DNA of 30,167 nt from a virus, in IMG/VR virus record IMGVR_UViG_3300022539_000375, positions 1-30,167 of that record; one strand, given 5' to 3'. Shown here one piece after another: positions 27,889 to 30,167 of the stretch. Every line of letters starts with the position of its first letter. Position 1 is the stretch's first letter. The position numbers were made by a program, and so were the translations under genes. Below the pieces are notes generated by a model that was given only the letters and a program-made list of their open reading frames with translations, ran no database searches and had not been told where the DNA came from.

Positions 27889-28756
27889 CCCATCCAGAAC
27901 AACTTTCCTTCGCAAGCGGTATATGGCTGATATGAAGAGAAGGTTTGCTAAAATTAGCAGAGCCATACAGGAATTGATTGTGGGGGATGATGCACTTGGG
28001 TTGATAACTTCTGAACCATTGACATTCCAGCAGCAGGTTCCAAGACAGGCTTGGCGTTTCAATTCGAATGCTAATAAAGTCAAGGCCTATCGTAAATGGC
28101 TTCAGCAGCAGATTGATGCTAAGATATTGACTGTGGATGCTATTAGTGGAAAACCTTGGACAGCTATTTATGCCGATAATGCTTATAGAAAAGGAATGAT
28201 GAGGGCTTATACACAAGTTCATAAAGAGGCATTGGCTGAGGATATTGCTTTTTATGAAGGGGGGAAGGCACAGTTTTTGCGTGAAGCTTTTGCTTCTCCT
28301 GTTGTACTTTCAAAGATTGAATTGATATATACAAGGGCATTCGATGAATTGAAAGGTGTTACTGCTGTGATGGGTCAGCAGATGAGCAGGACATTAGCGA
28401 ATGGTTTAATAAAAGGAGATGGGCCAAGAGCCATAGCAAGAGAATTAAGAAAGAATGTTGCTAACATAACAAAGAAGCGAGCATTGGTTATAGCAAGGAC
28501 GGAAGTTATATATGCTCACGCAGAAGGACAGTTGGATGCATTTGAGAGGTTGGGTGTTGAAGAAGTTGGGATAATGGCTGAATGGTTGACTGCGGGTGAT
28601 GATAGAGTTTGTGAACAATGTGGTGGTTTGTCAGGTCAGGTATTTACAGTTGCTGAAGCAAGGGGAATGCTGCCAATCCATCCAAATTGCAGATGTTGTT
28701 GGGTATCATTCGTAAAGAAAGTTCATAGGAGAAGAGAGAGAAAATGGGTGATATAG
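27866..28756 (+). CDS. MuF/SPP1 gp7-type head morphogenesis protein
   Basis: 296 residues from ATG 27866 (MRNPLKRDPSRTTF); a frame eleven codons longer overlaps the previous gene. The C-terminal region ARTEVIYAHAEGQLDAF, WLTAGDDRVCEQCGGLSGQVF and IHPNCRCCW is the MuF/SPP1 gp7 signature, with conserved Cys and His. These minor head proteins assist capsid assembly and are sometimes ejected. It directly follows the portal block. Confidence 0.9.
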   Translation: MRNPLKRDPSRTTFLRKRYMADMKRRFAKISRAIQELIVGDDALGLITSEPLTFQQQVPRQAWRFNSNANKVKAYRKWLQQQIDAKILTVDAISGKPWTAIYADNAYRKGMMRAYTQVHKEALAEDIAFYEGGKAQFLREAFASPVVLSKIELIYTRAFDELKGVTAVMGQQMSRTLANGLIKGDGPRAIARELRKNVANITKKRALVIARTEVIYAHAEGQLDAFERLGVEEVGIMAEWLTAGDDRVCEQCGGLSGQVFTVAEARGMLPIHPNCRCCWVSFVKKVHRRRERKWVI

Positions 28757-28795
28757 GGAGATTTTTATTTTTATTCTTTAGTTACAGCGATTATT

Positions 28796-28804
28796 TGCTA
28801 TAAT
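28796..28804 (+). promoter_or_regulatory. Extended -10 rightward promoter
   Basis: TGCTATAAT: a TGn element and a perfect TATAAT; no good -35. Start near 28811. It would drive the RNA elements and the genes after them. Confidence 0.5.
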
Positions 28805-28840
28805 ATAGTATATTCTAATTGAAAGCTGTAATAATTGTGT

Positions 28841-28905
28841 TTTCAAAGGATGCCTGTCAAATATAGGACGGGATGTAAGATGCAGGGAGGCACCTGTTTT
28901 TGAAA
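28841..28905 (+). ncRNA. Structured element A with short terminator-like tail
   Basis: TTTCAAA, AGG and TGCC pair in sequence with GGCA, CCT and TTTGAAA. Inside is CCTGTC/GACGGG. An alternative hairpin CAGG-GAGGCA-CCTG runs into TTTTT, like an attenuator. Part of three in a row. Confidence 0.45.
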
Positions 28906-28992
28906 GATGAATAATATGGATAGCTTGCAAAATCAATAACGGGCATAAATATATATGGGGCACTTAAATAAATGAATCCCTTTTTGTTTTGG

Positions 28993-29072
28993 AAAGGTTA
29001 ATAATAGCCAGTGAGAGTTTCAACTTGTTGACTGAAGCGTTAGATTTCAAAATCTACTCACTGGCAACCTTT
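28993..29072 (+). ncRNA. Structured element B, three-way junction
   Basis: AAAGGTT and GCCAGTGA (28993-29014) pair with TCACTGGC and AACCTTT (29058-29072). Two hairpins lie inside: CAACTTGTTG and GTTAGA with TCTAC around TTTCAAAA. The 8-bp closing stem with the arm looks tRNA-like without being a tRNA. Confidence 0.5.
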
Positions 29073-29088
29073 TCTTGAAAAGTGAATA

Positions 29089-29226
29089 TGCTGGTGATGG
29101 CTGTTGTAGGTTGTCTATACCCTCCCCTGCGTATATATGTTATGTGTGTGGAACGACACAGAAACACAGCGTGGAAATAGGTAATGATAAGCCGAAGGCC
29201 AAGGCAGGGATTGGTCGTCACCAGCA
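29089..29226 (+). ncRNA. Structured element C with poly-T tail
   Basis: TGCTGGTGA at 29089 pairs with TCACCAGCA (29218-29226). Inside, CCCTGC pairs with GCAGGG, and GCC-GAA-GGC forms a hairpin. The 3' end runs into TATTTTT and GAAAGAG before a small gene. It is a candidate small RNA or leader. Confidence 0.5.
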
Positions 29227-29251
29227 CCTATTTTTGAAAGAGTAAAATAAA

Positions 29252-29329
29252 ATGAAGTTTGTCGCTGGTGTCGTTTGTGGAATGGTCATAAGTGTTGTTT
29301 TGTTTCTTGTTTTTAATGGACAGGATTAA
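29252..29329 (+). CDS. Single-helix membrane peptide, 25 aa
   Basis: The product is MKFVAGVVCGMVISVVLFLV followed by FNGQD: one hydrophobic helix with a short tail. GAAAGAG precedes ATG. It could be a holin-like or regulator peptide, but such short ones cannot be classed. Confidence 0.5.
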   Translation: MKFVAGVVCGMVISVVLFLVFNGQD

Positions 29330-29335
29330 GTAGGT

Positions 29336-29629
29336 ATGAAAAAACTAAAACGTAGAGATTTCCTAAAGATGGTCGGTATTGCAGTGACAATGCCAACTGC
29401 TTTGTTGAAAGCGAAGTCGTTTGATATTGGTATTGTTGCTAATGATAGTAAGGTTTCTGATATTCTTTTTGATGCAGTGAAAAGAGGTAAAACAACTTTC
29501 GGAGATATATCACTAAGGTTTAATAATAATGCGGGATTTTGCAGATTATGTGAGAGTCGATGTTTAGTGGTAAAAGCTTCGGATATTCGCAGTGATTGTA
29601 TTCTGTATTGTTCTAAGGAGAGCAATTGA
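29336..29629 (+). CDS. Tat-signal protein, 97 aa, with C-terminal Cys cluster
   Basis: MKKLKRRDFLKMVGIAVTM is a textbook twin-arginine signal (RRDFLK) with a hydrophobic core, then PTALLKAKS, a possible cleavage site. The mature part has FCRLCESRC and CILYC (five Cys), which could bind a metal or form disulfides. Only six bases follow the 25-aa gene. Phage genes with Tat signals are uncommon. An alternative is a chance resemblance, though RRDFLK plus the core is strong. Periplasmic role unknown. Confidence 0.62.
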   Translation: MKKLKRRDFLKMVGIAVTMPTALLKAKSFDIGIVANDSKVSDILFDAVKRGKTTFGDISLRFNNNAGFCRLCESRCLVVKASDIRSDCILYCSKESN

Positions 29630-29655
29630 AATCTTAATTGGAAAGAAAAACAGAG

Positions 29656-29937
29656 ATGGTAGAAAGTTATGAAGATTCAGTAAAAGAAGATTCAGTAAAA
29701 AAGGAAATTGAATTTCCATTTGAACTGAACGAGAAAGTGAAAGCAGCTTTTAGGAATGAATCTGCGATGAGAATGGCTATTGAACTTGTGACCAAAGCAT
29801 TAGTTGAATCAGCAGCATTTCAGATTAGTAATCCTTGGTTGGTTTTAGTAAAAGAGCATCCTGAACTTCAAAAATTTCATAATAACCTTGTTTATAATTC
29901 GATGACAGAGACAGTAGATATAAAGAAAGAAAGTTAA
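29656..29937 (+). CDS. Hypothetical protein, 93 aa
   Basis: ATG 29656 (MVESYEDSVKEDSVKKEIE) is preferred over a TTG six codons earlier. The N-terminus has a tandem EDSVKEDSVK repeat (GAAGATTCAGTAAAA twice). The rest is helical (FELNEKVKAAFRNESAMRMAIE). Unknown; before the probable capsid gene it might be a scaffold-like or decoration protein, but nothing proves this. The gap 29938-30079 has only a short ACCACGTGGT palindrome. Confidence 0.6.
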   Translation: MVESYEDSVKEDSVKKEIEFPFELNEKVKAAFRNESAMRMAIELVTKALVESAAFQISNPWLVLVKEHPELQKFHNNLVYNSMTETVDIKKES

Positions 29938-30079
29938 ACCACGTGGTCTGACAATTGACCGAATTGATAATAATGGTCATTATGAGCGGGGCGATATTAG
30001 GTTTGTAATACAAGTGGTTAATAAAAACCAAAGAATAAAAATGAAACCTTGAGAGCGGGAGAAGGAAAGGAAGAGTAAT

Positions 30080-30167
30080 ATGGCAACTTTGTTAGAATTG
30101 AAAATGAGGAAGATGGAATTGAGGGACAGAATGGATAGGGAGCGTCGGGAGTTTGGAGGTGTCAGTC
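30080..30167 (+). CDS. Start of probable HK97-type major capsid or scaffold protein
   Basis: ATG 30080 has GGAAGAG upstream. The first 29 residues, MATLLELKMRKMELRDRMD and RERREFGG, look like the charged helical delta domain at the N-terminus of HK97-fold capsid proteins. The gene continues outside the window. Confidence 0.55.
   Translation, partial: MATLLELKMRKMELRDRMDRERREFGGVS

Noticed and set aside
28993-29072. Considered as tRNA-Leu(CAA) because of the TTCAAAA loop
   Set aside because: No D arm, no T arm, and the supposed anticodon arm abuts the acceptor stem.
1-30167. CRISPR array or insertion sequence
   Set aside because: No regularly spaced direct repeats and no transposase-like ORF; the repeated GAAAGGAT motifs are ribosome-binding leaders.

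Overview
The window looks like about 30 kb of an AT-rich genome of a tailed double-stranded DNA phage (Caudoviricetes-type) infecting a bacterium. Evidence is a terminase pair, a portal, a MuF-type head protein and the start of a probable capsid gene, next to a full phage replication set. Shine-Dalgarno sites, sigma70-type -35/-10 boxes, lipobox and Tat signal peptides and the ordinary bacterial code (TAA, TAG and TGA all used as stops) point to a bacterial host; the host phylum cannot be read from the sequence. No integrase or lysis gene is recognised.

Layout. Positions 1-22980 are read leftward, and 23240-30167 rightward, from a divergent control region near 22980-23240 with a strong leftward promoter (23011-23039), a weaker rightward one and a 21-nt palindrome. 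The leftward arm begins with a tRNA-like fragment, a zinc-finger protein, tRNA-Phe(GAA), an XRE repressor-like protein, a zincin metalloprotease, a Toprim protein resembling topoisomerase VI subunit A ('Mini-A' type), a sigma factor, an SNF2-type helicase, many small cassettes and a CHC2/Toprim primase. It continues with a frameshifted Fis-type HTH gene, a promoter reading into a structured leader RNA, two probable lipoproteins, and a gene-poor, hairpin-rich stretch (13204-13900). Next come a large DNA methyltransferase split by an intein, a DnaB-like helicase, a DarG-like macrodomain protein, small proteins, a radical SAM protein, a DnaN-like sliding clamp, a second methyltransferase and, cut by the window edge, a uracil-DNA glycosylase fused to what looks like the start of a DNA polymerase exonuclease domain and interrupted by an intein. 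The rightward arm holds terS, terL, two small proteins, portal, a small protein, a short Tat-signal protein, the MuF head protein, a ~500-nt noncoding stretch with three stem-closed structures, a one-helix membrane peptide, a second Tat-signal protein, one hypothetical gene and the probable capsid start.

The most striking feature is a load of homing elements: two inteins (in the UDG and the methyltransferase), two freestanding endonuclease genes (NUMOD3/HNH and NUMOD3/EDxHD), and two HNH genes lying inside the methyltransferase gene in its +1 frame while the host frame stays open. One of these fills the slot of the intein where the endonuclease domain normally sits.

Other points: 17 leftward genes share a nearly identical ribosome-binding leader (GAAAGGAT[A/G]G..AAAATG), suggesting cassette shuffling. 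Several small genes show an apparent +1 frameshift or a non-standard start (ACG, ATA), which could be recoding, decay or base-calling error. Functional calls rest on motifs read by eye; no searches were run.
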